Counted from the first letter of the stretch, positions 35,593 to 43,753 are shown. The stretch is DNA of 64,000 nt from JACMLX01 sp040384325 (GCA_040384325.1 JAZKJL010000001.1:434001-498000); one strand, 5' to 3'. Notes: generated by a model not told the origin, from the letters alone. Program-made: numbers and translations.

Positions 35593-35853
35593 GTGCCGCG
35601 CGCCCTCGTCATGAAGCGCACCATCGTACCGCTCCCCGATCGGGCGCGGTACATGGAGCGGCTGCAGAAGCGGAAGACCTATTACGCGTCGGCCGGGTGC
35701 AACTTCTGGGTGTTCGAGGAAGCGGCCCTCAACGGCGCCTTCATCGAGTTCACGGAAGCGCCCGACCGCGCCACGCTGCAGCAGGCATTGGCCAACGCCA
35801 CCGACCAGGTGCTCGACGCCAACCGCATCTATCAGGAGGTCGCGCTCACATGA
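35593..35853 (+). CDS. Small protein of unknown function
   Basis: An 86-residue soluble protein starting with GTG 2 bp after the E2 stop; an in-frame ATG at 35611 would give 80 residues. The body (YMERLQKRKTYYASAGCNFWVFEE, then a helical C-terminus) suggests a small alpha/beta fold, perhaps of ferredoxin-like dimeric type. No family is recognised. Its stop overlaps the next start (ATGA), so it belongs to the coupled run after E2. Confidence 0.6.
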   Translation: MPRALVMKRTIVPLPDRARYMERLQKRKTYYASAGCNFWVFEEAALNGAFIEFTEAPDRATLQQALANATDQVLDANRIYQEVALT

Positions 35854-36119
35854 TCACATCCCGCACGATTGCGCACGACGGGATTCGCTGGGCCGTCGCA
35901 CCGTCGGGCTTCGTCACGCAGTATGTCGGCGACGAGTTCGGGCTGGTGTACACGCGGCTCGATGGTGACGTGGCCGAGGTGCGGTTCTCTCGCTATTCGC
36001 CGTCCGGCGCGCGATCGCGCGAGGCCGCGTTCGCCGCCCTGTCCGACGCCACGCTGCTGCGCCTCTTCGTCACGTCGCAGCCAGGTGCCCGCGCGCCCGA
36101 GGGTGGATACCGCTCGTGA
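35850..36119 (+). CDS. Small protein of unknown function
   Basis: An 89-residue protein whose ATG overlaps the previous stop and whose stop overlaps the GTG of the PHP gene, so it is coupled at both ends. Its N-terminal two-thirds are beta-rich (IRWAVAPSGFVTQYVGDEFGLVYTRLDGDVAEVRFSRYSP). It has no signal peptide or membrane segment. I recognise no family; the tight coupling argues that it is a real gene. Confidence 0.55.
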   Translation: MITSRTIAHDGIRWAVAPSGFVTQYVGDEFGLVYTRLDGDVAEVRFSRYSPSGARSREAAFAALSDATLLRLFVTSQPGARAPEGGYRS

Positions 36120-36988
36120 CGGATCCCACGGCTCCATCGGGGCCGTACGTCGACCTGCATGCGCACACCACCGCGTCCGATGGCCGGGCCACACCCGCAG
36201 AGCTGGTCGCGCTGGCCAAGGCGGCCGACCTGCAAGCGGTGGCGATCACCGATCACGACACGCTCGACGGTCTCGCCGCGGGTCAGGCTGCGGCCGATGC
36301 CTGCGGCATCACGCTGGTGCATGGCATCGAGTTGAGCACCATCGACGGCAATCGTGAGATCCACCTGCTCGGCCTGCATCTCTCGTCCACCGACGTGCTG
36401 GCGGAGCGACTGGTCTCGGTGCAGGCGGCGCGCGTCGATCGCGCGGTGGAGATGGTGGCGAAGCTGAACAAGCTCGGCATGCCGGTGACGATGGAGATGG
36501 TGATGCTGCAGGCCGCCGACGGTGCGGTGGGTCGTCCGCACGTCGCGCGCGCGCTGGTGGCTGGTGGCTGGGTGCGCGACCTGCGCGACGCATTCGACCG
36601 GTACCTGGGCGACGGCAAGCCCGCCAACGTCGGCAAGTTGCGGCTCGAAGTGGCCGAAGGTATCGCACTGATCCACGAGGCCGGCGGTGTCGCCGTGTGG
36701 GCACATCCGCAGGGCGAGGGCAATCGCGAGCGCATCGGGCGCTTCGCCGCACTCGGCATGGATGGTGTCGAGGTCCGTCATCCGAGCCATAACAGCGAAG
36801 ATTTGGCACGGCTGGCCACGCTGTGCGACCACTTCGGCTTGCTGAAGAGCGGTGGCTCCGACTGGCACGGCGCGCTGGACGGATTCCGCCCGCTCGGCTG
36901 CATGCATGTGCCGGCGCCGTGGATGGAGGCGCAGGGTGAACGTGCGGCCTATTGGCGCGAGCGCAACGCGGGCGTTGTGGAGGGCTGA
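36116..36988 (+). CDS. PHP-domain phosphoesterase (YciV/RNase AM-like)
   Basis: A 290-residue PHP-family metal-dependent phosphoesterase. Metal ligands are visible as DLHAHTTASDG (H15, H17, D22), TDHDT (D46, H47, D48) and the late SGGSDWHG segment. The mid-region insertion with VGRPHVARALV fits the group that includes 3',5'-nucleotide bisphosphate phosphatase and the 5'-3' exonuclease RNase AM. The exact substrate is not known here. The GTG start overlaps the preceding stop (GTGA). Confidence 0.87.
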   Translation: MTDPTAPSGPYVDLHAHTTASDGRATPAELVALAKAADLQAVAITDHDTLDGLAAGQAAADACGITLVHGIELSTIDGNREIHLLGLHLSSTDVLAERLVSVQAARVDRAVEMVAKLNKLGMPVTMEMVMLQAADGAVGRPHVARALVAGGWVRDLRDAFDRYLGDGKPANVGKLRLEVAEGIALIHEAGGVAVWAHPQGEGNRERIGRFAALGMDGVEVRHPSHNSEDLARLATLCDHFGLLKSGGSDWHGALDGFRPLGCMHVPAPWMEAQGERAAYWRERNAGVVEG

Positions 36989-36989
36989 G

Positions 36990-37724
36990 ATGACGACGCT
37001 GCAGGGAAAGGTGGCGCTGGTCACCGGCGGCGCGCGGCGCGTGGGCAAGGCGATCGCGCTGGCACTGGCCGGCCGCGGCGCCGACATCATCGTGCACTAC
37101 AACTCGGCGCAGGCGGAGGCCGATGCGACGGCGGCGGAACTGCGTGCCCTCGGCGTACGTGTCGCGGTGCTGCAGGCCGACCTCGCCGACGTCGCTGCAG
37201 CGCAGCAACTGCCGCAGCGCGCGCACGACGCACTTGGCGCACTCGACATCGTCGTCAACTCGGCGGCAATGATGGTGCGCACGCCGATCGGCGACGTGAC
37301 GCCCGCGCAGTGGCAGTCGATGTTCGACCTCAACCTGCGCGCGCCATTCTTCATCGCGCAGGCGGCGGCTTCGCTGCTGCGCGAGCGGCAGGGCGTGATC
37401 GTGAACATCGCCGACCTCGCCGCCTACGAGACCTGGCCCGCCTACGTGCCACACGGCATCACCAAGGCCGGCGTGGTGCAGATGACGCGTGGCCTCGCCC
37501 GCGCCCTGGCGCCTGCGGTGCGTGTGAATGCCGTGGCCCCGGGCGCCGTGCTGCTGCCCGACGAATGGGATGCGCAGGCCGCCGATCGCCTCACCGCCAC
37601 CACGCCACTGGCGCGCCTCGGCAGTGCGGAAGATGTGGCGCAGGCGGTGACCTACCTCTGCGAGGCGTCGTACGTCACCGGCGAGGTCATCATCGTCGAC
37701 GGCGGGCGGCACATCCGCTCGTGA
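36990..37724 (+). CDS. Short-chain dehydrogenase, pteridine-reductase-like, with altered active site
   Basis: A 244-residue SDR. The nucleotide motif is TGGARRVG (12-19), with the Arg typical of pteridine reductases and FolM. The usual catalytic Ser position is Asp (D142), as in pteridine reductase PTR1. The YxxxK motif reads H155-G-I-T-K159, so the catalytic Tyr is replaced by His; the nearest Tyr is Y152, three residues earlier. The C-terminal PG motif and DGGRHIRS are standard. It may reduce a pterin or folate with His as donor, or have a different role. The ATG is 1 bp beyond the PHP stop, and its stop overlaps the next GTG. Confidence 0.85.
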   Translation: MTTLQGKVALVTGGARRVGKAIALALAGRGADIIVHYNSAQAEADATAAELRALGVRVAVLQADLADVAAAQQLPQRAHDALGALDIVVNSAAMMVRTPIGDVTPAQWQSMFDLNLRAPFFIAQAAASLLRERQGVIVNIADLAAYETWPAYVPHGITKAGVVQMTRGLARALAPAVRVNAVAPGAVLLPDEWDAQAADRLTATTPLARLGSAEDVAQAVTYLCEASYVTGEVIIVDGGRHIRS

Positions 37725-38572
37725 CGTACGGCACCATCGTCGTCTGTGGCGGTGGGTGTTACGGCGGCTATTACGTGCGCCAGCTGGCCCGCGCCCGCGC
37801 CGCCGGTGCGCTGACGTTCGAGCGGATCGTGGTGGTGGATCGCGATGCCGACTGCGCGGTCGCACGCCTCGCGCGCGCGATCGAACATGATGATGCGCCA
37901 TCGATCGCTGCGCATGGCTGGCGACTCCGGCGCGCGGACGCTGGTGATGACGACACGCCGGTGCTCGATGCGGCGTACCGCCACCTGCCGATCACCATGC
38001 TGGTGTCCGACTGGGCGCCGTTCTTCGATCGCTGGCTGTCCGCTGCGATCGCCTCGCCGGTTGCAGCGTCACGTGACGCCGTCGTGCCGTCACCGCTGAT
38101 GCCGCACCTGCTGGCCGACTGGGTGGCGGCACGGGTGGATAGACATCGGCGACGGTCCACCGTGGTGCGCGTCGCCCTTTCCGCCATCCCCGACACGCCC
38201 TGGCAGCGCAGCGCGCCCGACCTCGCGCACTACGCGTCCTTCGCCACCTGGATGTGCCCGATCAACTGCATCGAGCCGCCGCGCTGTCCCGAGACGCGTG
38301 GCCCCCGCGACTGGACGATGCCGGCCGCCGTGCGCGACGCCGCCGACCGCGCGTCGGCACAGGGAACGCCATACGACGTGGTGGCGCTGTTCCACACCAC
38401 GCACCGGGCCTACGGTGTCGGGATGTTCGACGTCTCCGATGCGCTGTCGGTGGACGCCGCCCTCGCCGCCAGCGACGCGCGGACGCCACTGCGGATCCTG
38501 GTGGCGTCGGTGTCGCACTGCCACGGCGCGATGGCCGAGCTGCTGGTTGGCCCCCCCGTCACGGCAGCGTAG
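37721..38572 (+). CDS. Unrecognised protein with Rossmann-like N-terminus and CPxxC-x5-CP motif
   Basis: A 283-residue soluble protein with a GTG start overlapping the SDR stop (GTGA). It begins with a glycine-rich beta-alpha motif (TIVVCGGGCYGGYYVRQL) followed by a strand ending in VVVDRD (37-42), as in dinucleotide-binding folds. A cysteine cluster C179-P-x2-C183-x5-C189-P lies in the second half, and C267 sits in SHCHG near the end; C9, C13 and C45 are near the nucleotide motif. The cluster could bind zinc or an Fe-S centre. I recognise no family and assign no function. Coupling with the SDR suggests a redox partnership. Confidence 0.65.
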   Translation: MTYGTIVVCGGGCYGGYYVRQLARARAAGALTFERIVVVDRDADCAVARLARAIEHDDAPSIAAHGWRLRRADAGDDDTPVLDAAYRHLPITMLVSDWAPFFDRWLSAAIASPVAASRDAVVPSPLMPHLLADWVAARVDRHRRRSTVVRVALSAIPDTPWQRSAPDLAHYASFATWMCPINCIEPPRCPETRGPRDWTMPAAVRDAADRASAQGTPYDVVALFHTTHRAYGVGMFDVSDALSVDAALAASDARTPLRILVASVSHCHGAMAELLVGPPVTAA

Positions 38573-38690
38573 CGCACGGCCTGGAACCGGACCCGCAGCC
38601 CGCTCGGTGCCGTTTAGATTCCCACACTGCCGACCGGCCCGCTCCCGAGCGCGTCGTGCCTTCACGGCCCACCTCCAGAGCACACGCGTC

Positions 38691-39734
38691 ATGACCGTTC
38701 CTCCCGTCGAAAGCATCGCGATCATCGGTTCCGGCCCCGCGGCCTGGACGGCGGCGATTTATGCGGCGCGCGCCAACCTGAATCCGATCGTGTTCGAGGG
38801 TGAGGCAGTGGGCACGGAGTTGCCGGGTGGACAGCTGATGCTCACCACGGAGATCGAGAACTTTCCCGGCTTCCCGGAAGCGGTGACCGGTCCCGACCTG
38901 ATGGCGAAGATGAAGCAGCAGGCCGAGCACTATGGCACGCGCGTCGTGTCGGAGCTCATCACGGCGGTGGATCTCTCGCAGCGTCCCTTCACGCTCACGC
39001 CGAGCTACAGCGCGCCGGTGCGGGCGCACACGGTGATCGTCGCCACCGGCGCGGCGGCGAAGTGGATCGGGCTCGAGAACGAAATCCGGCTCGCCAAGAT
39101 CGGCGGCGGCGTGTCGGCCTGCGCCGTGTGTGACGGTGCGCTGCCGCACTACCGCAACAAGCGGCTGGCCGTGGTCGGCGGTGGCGACACCGCGATGGAG
39201 GAAACGCTCTACCTCACCAAGTTCGCCAGCGAGGTGGTCGTCATCCACCGCAAGGATTCGTTCCGCGCCTCGAAGGTGATGGCCGATCGTGTGCTCAACC
39301 ACCCCAAGGTGCGTGTGGAGTGGAACACCGTCGTCACCGACGTGCTGGGCGAGGGCGAGATCACTGCTGTGCAGCTGCAGGACACGATCTCGGGTGCCAC
39401 GCGCACGCTGGATGTCGGCGGCCTGTTCATCGCCATCGGCCATGCGCCGAACACCGGTTTCCTCGCCGGCCAGCTGGAGCTGACACCGTTCAACTACATC
39501 AAGGTGAGTTCGTGGCGTACCTGCACCAACGTGCCGGGTGTCTTCGCCGCCGGTGACGCGATCGACGACTACTACCGCCAGGCCATCACATCGGCCGGCA
39601 CCGGCTGCATGGCGGCGCTGGAAGCCGAGCGCTGGCTCGCGCATCACGGCATCGGTGAGTCGCCGATGCTGGAGAACGCGGTGGCACCGGTGGTGATCGA
39701 GCCGATCGTGGACGACGTCGACACGGCGGCCTGA
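38691..39734 (+). CDS. trxB: Thioredoxin-disulfide reductase
   Basis: A 347-residue flavoprotein. The FAD motif is IIGSGPAAWTAAIYAAR near the N-terminus, the redox-active disulfide is C144-A-V-C147 (SACAVCDGA), and the NADPH motif is VVGGGDTAMEE. The C-terminal FAD segment GVFAAGDAIDDYYRQAITSAGTGC is standard. It reduces thioredoxin with NADPH. The C-terminal tail is about 25 residues longer than in the E. coli enzyme. The metallo-hydrolase gene starts on the base after its stop. Confidence 0.95.
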   Translation: MTVPPVESIAIIGSGPAAWTAAIYAARANLNPIVFEGEAVGTELPGGQLMLTTEIENFPGFPEAVTGPDLMAKMKQQAEHYGTRVVSELITAVDLSQRPFTLTPSYSAPVRAHTVIVATGAAAKWIGLENEIRLAKIGGGVSACAVCDGALPHYRNKRLAVVGGGDTAMEETLYLTKFASEVVVIHRKDSFRASKVMADRVLNHPKVRVEWNTVVTDVLGEGEITAVQLQDTISGATRTLDVGGLFIAIGHAPNTGFLAGQLELTPFNYIKVSSWRTCTNVPGVFAAGDAIDDYYRQAITSAGTGCMAALEAERWLAHHGIGESPMLENAVAPVVIEPIVDDVDTAA

Positions 39735-40394
39735 ATGGCGCTCCGCATCGAGGCGGTGCCGGTGGGCGCATTCCAGGCCAACGCCTACCTGCTGATCGAC
39801 GACGCCACCAATCGGGCGGCGATCGTGGATCCAGGTGCAGAGGGCGACGAGCTGGCGGCGCGCCTGCAGTCGCACGGGGCGGTGCTGGAGTCGATCTGGA
39901 TCACGCACGGGCATCTCGATCACGTCGGCGGCATCGCGGGCATGCGACGCGCCTTTCCCCACGCGCCGATCTGGCTCCACGAGGCGGATCGCCCGCTCTA
40001 CGACAACGTGGCGGTGCAGGCGCGTGGCTACGGCATCCCGATGGAGTCTCCGCCGGCGCCCGATCACGCGTGGGTGGAGGACGACACGGTGTCACTCGGT
40101 GAGCATCGGTTTCGTATCGTGCACCTGCCCGGGCATGCGCCGGGGCATGTGGCGCTGGTGAGTGACACCGACGTGTTCATCGGCGACGTCGTCTTCGCGG
40201 GATCGATCGGTCGCACCGACCTGCCGCTCTCCGACCCCGCGGCGATGCAGCGCTCGCTGGCGCGGGTGGCTGCCTGGGCGCCACATCTCGTGCTGCATCC
40301 GGGACATGGCCCGTCCACCACGGTCGGTGTCGAGGTGCAGACCAACCCGTTCTTCGTCGGCCTCGCGCGCCCGCTCGGCGCGAGACTCGGATGA
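39735..40394 (+). CDS. MBL-fold metallo-hydrolase (glyoxalase II-like)
   Basis: A 219-residue metallo-beta-lactamase-fold hydrolase. The zinc motif THGHLDH gives H58, H60, D62 and H63; later ligands are in HLPGHAPGH, FIGDVVFAGSIGRTDLP and HPGHGP. The GRTDLP segment is typical of the YcbL/glyoxalase-II-like branch that hydrolyses thioesters. The substrate is not known. It directly follows trxB, so a role in thiol metabolism is possible. Its end overlaps the next gene by 4 nt. Confidence 0.9.
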   Translation: MALRIEAVPVGAFQANAYLLIDDATNRAAIVDPGAEGDELAARLQSHGAVLESIWITHGHLDHVGGIAGMRRAFPHAPIWLHEADRPLYDNVAVQARGYGIPMESPPAPDHAWVEDDTVSLGEHRFRIVHLPGHAPGHVALVSDTDVFIGDVVFAGSIGRTDLPLSDPAAMQRSLARVAAWAPHLVLHPGHGPSTTVGVEVQTNPFFVGLARPLGARLG

Positions 40395-40951
40395 GTACCG
40401 GCGTGGCCGCCGTGATGGCGGCGAAACGGCGCACCGAGCGTGATGCAGCCGATCCGGTCGGTGCCGTCCGCCGCAACCACATGCGTGCGCTGGTGTCGCT
40501 GCTCTGTACCGCCGTCTGGTCCGGTGCGGCACTGATCGTGGTCAGCACCGTGGCACCGGCGGCGTTCCGCGTGTTGCCGACCCGCACGTTGGCTGGCGCA
40601 CTGGTGGGTCAGGTGCTGCCGGTGTTGTTCGTGGCCGGGCTGGTGGTCGGCGTGCTGGCGCTGACCCTGACACCGCGCGGCGCACCGCGCGCGATGCTGC
40701 GCCGGATCGGTGGCGCCGGTATCATCGGCGGATGCGCGGTGGCCCAACTGGTCATCGCGCCGCAGATCGCCACGCTGCGCCAGCGCATCGGTCCCGACCT
40801 CGAGGCGCTGGCCGCCTCCGATCCATTGCGCGTCGCGTTCGGCCGGCTGCATGGCCTGAGCGTGCTTTCGCTGGGCGTGGCGATGCTGTTCGCCGCGCTG
40901 ACCCTCGTGGCGACGGTGCTCGCCGTCCGCGCCGCTCCGCAACACGACTGA
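40391..40951 (+). CDS. DUF4149-like four-helix membrane protein
   Basis: A 186-residue membrane protein with four predicted helices (about 34-55, 70-92, 103-127 and 153-177). The pattern AVWSGAALIVVSTVAPAAFRVLPTRTLAGALVGQVLP resembles DUF4149/TMEM205-like proteins, whose function is not established. The start is the ATG overlapping the hydrolase stop; an ATG at 40481 just before helix 1 is an alternative. It lies 33 bp upstream of aspA. Confidence 0.65.
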   Translation: MSTGVAAVMAAKRRTERDAADPVGAVRRNHMRALVSLLCTAVWSGAALIVVSTVAPAAFRVLPTRTLAGALVGQVLPVLFVAGLVVGVLALTLTPRGAPRAMLRRIGGAGIIGGCAVAQLVIAPQIATLRQRIGPDLEALAASDPLRVAFGRLHGLSVLSLGVAMLFAALTLVATVLAVRAAPQHD

Positions 40952-40984
40952 CGTCCCGACGATCTCCTTCACTGACTTCCGATC

Positions 40985-42412
40985 ATGACTGCGACACGCA
41001 CTGAAAAGGATCCCCTCGGCGAACTGCCGGTGCCGGCCACCGCGCTCTATGGCGTGCAGACCGTGCGCGCGATGCAGAACTTCCCGATCTCCGGCCTGCT
41101 GCCGCTCGAGCCGTTCGTGATCGCGCAGGTCTGGCTGAAGAAGGCCGCCGCGATGACGCATCGCGAAACCGGCCGCCTCGATGCGCAGCGCGCGGACGCG
41201 ATCATCGCCGCCGCCGACGAAGTGCTGGCGGGCCAGCACCGCGACATGTTCGTGGTGGATCCCTACCAGGCCGGTGCCGGGACCTCGCACAACATGAACG
41301 TCAACGAAGTGCTGGCCAATCGCGCCAACGAGATCCTCGGGGCACCACGCGGCAGCTACGCACCGGTGCATCCGAACGACCACGTGAACATGGCGCAGAG
41401 CACCAACGACACGATCCCCACCAACATCCGCCTCGCTGCGCTCCGGCAGTTGCCCGGGCTGCTGGCCGCGGTGACGGACCTGCGCGATGCGCTGGCAGGG
41501 AAGGGCGCCGAGTTCGACCACATCGTGAAGGCTGGCCGCACGCACCTGCAGGACGCGATGCCGATTCGCCTCGGCCAGGAATTCACCGCCTACGCCGGCA
41601 CGCTGGAACGCTGTCGCAAGCGGATCACCGAAGCGGCGGATTACCTGAATGACCTTGGCATCGGCGGCAGCGCCGTCGGCACCGGCGTCACCGTCGAGCC
41701 GCAGTATCCGCAGTTGATGAACACCAACCTGAAGGCGATCAGCGGCATCGCGTCGTTGCGTGTCGGCGCCGATCGCATCCAGCTGATGCAGAGCATGGGC
41801 GACGCGGCCGCATTCAGCGCGTCGCTGCGTGGGCTGGCACTCGACCTGTCGAAGATCGTCAGCGACCTGCGCCTGATGGTCAGCGGTCCACGCACGGGAC
41901 TGGACGAGATCGTGCTGCCCGCCGTGCAGCCCGGATCGTCGATCATGCCCGGCAAGATCAACCCGTCGATCCCGGAGATGGTCAACCAGGTCTGCTTCCA
42001 GGTCATCGGCTGCGACACCACGGTGGCCATCAGCGCCGAGCACGGGCAGCTGGAGCTGAACGTGATGATGCCGGTGATTGCGCACAACATCCTGCTCTCG
42101 ATGCTGATCCTCACCAACGCGATCCGCACGCTGAGCGAGAAGTGCGTGAAGGGCATCACCGCCAACGAGGCGATGTGCCAGTACTGGGTGGAGCGCTCGG
42201 CGGCCCTCGCCACCGCGCTGATGCCGCAGATCGGCTACGCGAAGGCGGCCGAGATCAGCAAGCGCTCGGTGAAGGAGGGAGTGCTGATCCGCGAGCTGGT
42301 CACGCGCGACGAGGTGATCCCGGCCGACGAGATCGCGGGCGTGCTCGACCTGCGCAAGATGACCGAGATCGGCGTGCCGCAGGGCAAGCACGCGGCGGTG
42401 GCCGGTGGCTGA
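40985..42412 (+). CDS. aspA: Aspartate ammonia-lyase (aspartase)
   Basis: A 475-residue fumarase/aspartase superfamily enzyme. The signature loop GSSIMPGKINP starts at residue 317, with the catalytic base S318 at the same number as in E. coli AspA. TEKDPLGELPVPATALYGVQTVRAMQNFPISG at the N-terminus and YQAGAGTSHNMNVNEVLANRA favour aspartase over fumarase. It converts aspartate to fumarate and ammonia. A hairpin terminator follows, separating it from the Rrf2 gene. Confidence 0.94.
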   Translation: MTATRTEKDPLGELPVPATALYGVQTVRAMQNFPISGLLPLEPFVIAQVWLKKAAAMTHRETGRLDAQRADAIIAAADEVLAGQHRDMFVVDPYQAGAGTSHNMNVNEVLANRANEILGAPRGSYAPVHPNDHVNMAQSTNDTIPTNIRLAALRQLPGLLAAVTDLRDALAGKGAEFDHIVKAGRTHLQDAMPIRLGQEFTAYAGTLERCRKRITEAADYLNDLGIGGSAVGTGVTVEPQYPQLMNTNLKAISGIASLRVGADRIQLMQSMGDAAAFSASLRGLALDLSKIVSDLRLMVSGPRTGLDEIVLPAVQPGSSIMPGKINPSIPEMVNQVCFQVIGCDTTVAISAEHGQLELNVMMPVIAHNILLSMLILTNAIRTLSEKCVKGITANEAMCQYWVERSAALATALMPQIGYAKAAEISKRSVKEGVLIRELVTRDEVIPADEIAGVLDLRKMTEIGVPQGKHAAVAGG

Positions 42413-42420
42413 CCGCCGCC

Positions 42421-42452
42421 GGGGCGGGCGGGCCGCCGTCCGCCCCTTGTTT
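42421..42452 (+). terminator. Rho-independent-type terminator after aspA
   Basis: An 11-bp GC-rich stem (42421-42431 with 42436-42446, one G-T pair, loop GCCG) is followed by TTGTTT. Confidence 0.7.
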
Positions 42453-42481
42453 GGGGCTGTGGCTCCGGCGATCCTCAGCAG

Positions 42482-42973
42482 GTGAGGATCACCACCTGGG
42501 CCGAATACGGCCTCATCAGCGCCCTGCACCTGGCGCGTCGCGCCGGCGAAGGGCCGGTCACCGGTCGGGCGATTGCCGCCGGTGAATCACTGCCGGTGGA
42601 CTACGTCGAGCAGATCCTGCTGCGCCTGCGACGCGCCGGCATCGTCGACAGCACCCGCGGCGCACGTGGCGGCTACGTCCTGGCGCGTCCCGCGACCGAG
42701 ATCACGGTCAAGGACGTGGTGGCGGCCTCGGAGCTGCAGACGTTCGACATGCACTGCACCAGCAATCCGCTGGACGAGCACCGGTGCGCCGATTCCACGT
42801 CGTGCAGCATTCGTCCGGTGTGGGCGCTCCTGCAGTCGAAGATCGACGAAGTGCTGGACGGCATCCGTCTCGCCGACCTGCTCGCCAACGAGCAGACGGT
42901 GCGGGTGCGCGTCAAGCTCGACGCGCCGCCGGAACTGGCCCGTCGGATGCTTCCTGTCGTTTCCGGCGGATGA
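42482..42973 (+). CDS. Rrf2 family transcriptional regulator
   Basis: A 163-residue winged-helix regulator starting with GTG. The N-terminal HTH (about 1-75) has the Rrf2 features: YGLISALHLAR, VDYVEQILLRLRRAGIVDSTRGARGGYVLARP and KDVVAASE. Three cysteines (C92, C102, C108) are spaced as in Fe-S-binding members such as IscR and NsrR, so it could sense iron, oxygen or nitric oxide. Its stop overlaps the ATG of the next gene. No isc/suf genes adjoin; erpA lies about 18 kb away. Confidence 0.9.
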   Translation: MRITTWAEYGLISALHLARRAGEGPVTGRAIAAGESLPVDYVEQILLRLRRAGIVDSTRGARGGYVLARPATEITVKDVVAASELQTFDMHCTSNPLDEHRCADSTSCSIRPVWALLQSKIDEVLDGIRLADLLANEQTVRVRVKLDAPPELARRMLPVVSGG

Positions 42974-43533
42974 CACCTGTGTCGAAGTGGACCTCCCAGC
43001 AGCTCGAACGGGAGTGGGAGCGCCGGGCGTCGACCTACGTGTCGTCGCTGATGACCGAGCCGAGCCCCGATGCCGTCGATGGCCTTGCGGCGCTTGGCGA
43101 CGGCGATGCCGACCATGCGCGATGGGAGCTGCGCTACCTCCGCCGGGCCATCGGCCTGCTGATTGCCGGGCGCGACGCGCTGGATGACCGCACCGCTTCG
43201 CTGGTGGGCCAGGCGCTGGCCAAGGCGGTGGAGCACGACCCCTCCGCGGCACCGGCGATGCGCGCCGTCTCGGCGACTCAGTTCAACGCCCGGCTGCGGA
43301 TCTATCGCGACCTGATGGGCCAGCGTGGCGCCTCGCGGACGCCGGTCGGTGGCATCGGTGAGGCGCTGACGGGCTTCGCCGGCGGGCGTCCCACCGGCGA
43401 CCGGGGAAACTGGTCGGCGGGATGGGTCGCCGCGGAGCTGGAACGCTGCAACGAGGCGCTGCGGCAGGCGTTCGGCGCGGTGGAGCTGCCGGACGATGTG
43501 GCGCCGAGCGCGATGCAGGCGCCGCGGCGCTGA
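42970..43533 (+). CDS. Helical protein of unknown function coupled to the Rrf2 gene
   Basis: A 187-residue soluble protein whose ATG overlaps the Rrf2 stop. It is almost wholly helical (KWTSQQLEREWERRASTYVSSLM, ADHARWELRYLRRAIGLLIAGRDAL), with a Gly/Arg-rich loop around 115-150. No signal peptide, metal motif or known family is recognised. Coupling to an Rrf2 regulator suggests it belongs to that regulator's function. Confidence 0.55.
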   Translation: MTPVSKWTSQQLEREWERRASTYVSSLMTEPSPDAVDGLAALGDGDADHARWELRYLRRAIGLLIAGRDALDDRTASLVGQALAKAVEHDPSAAPAMRAVSATQFNARLRIYRDLMGQRGASRTPVGGIGEALTGFAGGRPTGDRGNWSAGWVAAELERCNEALRQAFGAVELPDDVAPSAMQAPRR

Positions 43534-43587
43534 ACCACGCTGGACGGCGGCGGTGCGGTGGGTTTCGAGTGGCGGGCGGGGGCAACG

Positions 43588-43616
43588 AAAAACGGCGCCG
43601 GACGATGTCCGACGCC
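43588..43616 (-). terminator. Rho-independent terminator of tRNA-Leu
   Basis: Read leftwards, a 10-position stem (43607-43616 with 43594-43603, one mismatch, 3-nt loop) is followed after one base by five T residues (+ strand AAAAA at 43588-43592). It lies 15 bp after the tRNA 3' end. Confidence 0.8.
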
Positions 43617-43631
43617 GCATTTCGTCTGTAG

Positions 43632-43715
43632 TGCCGAAGGGGGGACTCGAACCCCCACGGGCTTGCACCCACTGCGCCCTGAACGCAGCGCGTCTACCAG
43701 TTCCACCACTTCGGC
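43632..43715 (-). tRNA. tRNA-Leu (anticodon CAG)
   Basis: An 84-nt class II tRNA on the minus strand. The 7-bp acceptor stem is GCCGAAG/CTTCGGC with discriminator A. The anticodon arm CTGCG-TTCAGGG-CGCAG gives anticodon CAG (43679-43681), reading CUG codons. A long variable arm typical of tRNA-Leu and a T arm GGGGG-TTCGAGT-CCCCC follow. The 3' CCA is not encoded and must be added by the CCA enzyme. The unit has its own promoter and terminator. Confidence 0.97.
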
Positions 43716-43724
43716 AGAGCGGGG

Positions 43725-43753
43725 AGAATACCGATCTCGGGCGATGCTGTCAA
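43725..43753 (-). promoter_or_regulatory. Sigma-70 type promoter of tRNA-Leu
   Basis: On the minus strand TTGACA (43753-43748, a perfect -35) and TATTCT (43730-43725, -10) are separated by exactly 17 bp. The -10 ends 9 bp before the tRNA 5' end, so transcription would begin almost at the mature end. It is the clearest promoter in the window. Confidence 0.88.
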
